A stretch of 12,609 nt of DNA from JAQGMO01 sp050954505. GTDB taxonomy: Bacteria; Pseudomonadota; Gammaproteobacteria; Burkholderiales; Burkholderiaceae_D. Positions 12,407 to 12,609 of this stretch are shown piece after piece; position 1 is the stretch's first letter, and every line of letters starts with the position of its first letter. The notes below the pieces were generated by a model, which saw nothing but the letters and a program-made list of their open reading frames with translations, searched no databases and was not told the origin of the DNA. The stretch covers positions 1-12,609 of the forward strand of contig JBPBPY010000417.1 of NCBI GenBank assembly GCA_050954505.1, given 5' to 3'. A program made the position numbers and the translations under genes.

Positions 12407-12609
12407 TTAACGACGGGGCGCAGCTTTTTGTAAAGCCGCATCCCAGCTGTTGGCGACAGCCTGTTTCGAGCTCACAACCGGTGCGCCTGCTCCCAATGAA
12501 GGGTTACGTGCGGAACGGTTCGGCACACCGCTGGTGGCCACAGGCGTGCTGTTCAGAACGCCAATCGCTTCCTTACGGGTCATTGTGGTGTTGAAAGCCA
12601 AGCTAGCGG
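12407..12609 (-). CDS. C-terminal end of an upstream gene, possibly the head protease/scaffold
   Basis: The frame is open to the right window edge and stops at TAA (12409-12407), giving about 67 visible codons (from ASLAFNTTMTRKEAIGVL to ALQKAAPRR). A TTG at 12601 exists but the frame continues upstream of it, so this is a fragment rather than a complete small gene. In lambda-type head operons the gene just before D is C, the S49-type protease whose C-terminus serves as scaffold (Nu3). The Ala/Ser-rich, basic-tailed sequence would fit a scaffold or protease tail, but I do not recognise a diagnostic motif. Treat the product as unknown with a positional guess. Confidence 0.5.
   Translation of the reverse strand, partial: ASLAFNTTMTRKEAIGVLNSTPVATSGVPNRSARNPSLGAGAPVVSSKQAVANSWDAALQKAAPRR

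Noticed and set aside
1..12609. CRISPR array, tRNA, insertion sequence, attachment site or anti-phage/moron gene
   Set aside because: No spaced direct repeats, tRNA-like folds, transposase or inverted-repeat pairs were visible, and every stretch is explained by structural genes, so there is no cargo locus in this window.

Overview
This window is the head-completion and tail-morphogenesis part of the late operon of a contractile-tailed (myovirus-type) phage or prophage. All supported genes lie on the minus strand, so the operon reads from the right edge (12609) to the left edge (1). Genes are tightly packed with ATGA, TGATG or TAAATG junctions. The moderately high GC content and protein flavour suggest a betaproteobacterial host (Burkholderiales such as Burkholderiaceae or Oxalobacteraceae). 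That host call is an inference; no host gene, integrase or att site is visible.

Layout in transcription order. (1) Head: the C-terminal end of an unidentified upstream gene (12609-12407), a lambda D-type head decoration protein (12380-12003), a Rho-independent terminator-like hairpin (11982-11957), a lambda E-type major capsid protein (11921-10878) and a lambda FII-like head-tail joining protein (10875-10543). (2) Neck and tail: Mu gp37-like (10543-9935), Mu gp38/DUF2635-like (9926-9729), tail sheath (9732-8251), tail tube (8223-7855), and a tail assembly chaperone pair (7852-7571 and a -1 frameshifted form ending at 7464). These are followed by a tape measure protein with a lytic transglycosylase domain (7458-5863). 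(3) Baseplate: N/DNA-circularization protein (5866-4967), a second cistron resembling the C-terminal half of N but interrupted by an in-frame TGA (4970-4608, remnant to 4407), and a second terminator-like hairpin (4380-4354). Then come hub gpP/gp44 (4344-3184), spike gp45 (3187-2651), gp46 (2654-2211), wedge gp47/J (2210-1095), gp48 (1091-498) and a tail fibre cut by the window edge (488-1).

How it fits together: the head block encodes a lambda-type shell (capsid E stabilised by D) and its connector. The tail block is collinear with phage Mu genes 37-49 and would build a contractile tube and sheath of about 80 nm on a Mu-type baseplate tipped by an HxH spike. The most useful observations are a clear GGGTTTT -1 frameshift site in the chaperone gene, a nonsense codon in a conserved baseplate gene, an apparent split of the N gene, and two intrinsic terminators inside the late operon that imply antitermination or deliberate attenuation. 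There is no gene-free stretch over 300 bases; the longest true gaps are about 80 bases (11922-12002) and 62 bases (4345-4406), each holding a hairpin. I found no tRNA, rRNA, CRISPR array, insertion sequence, or plus-strand gene that I could support.
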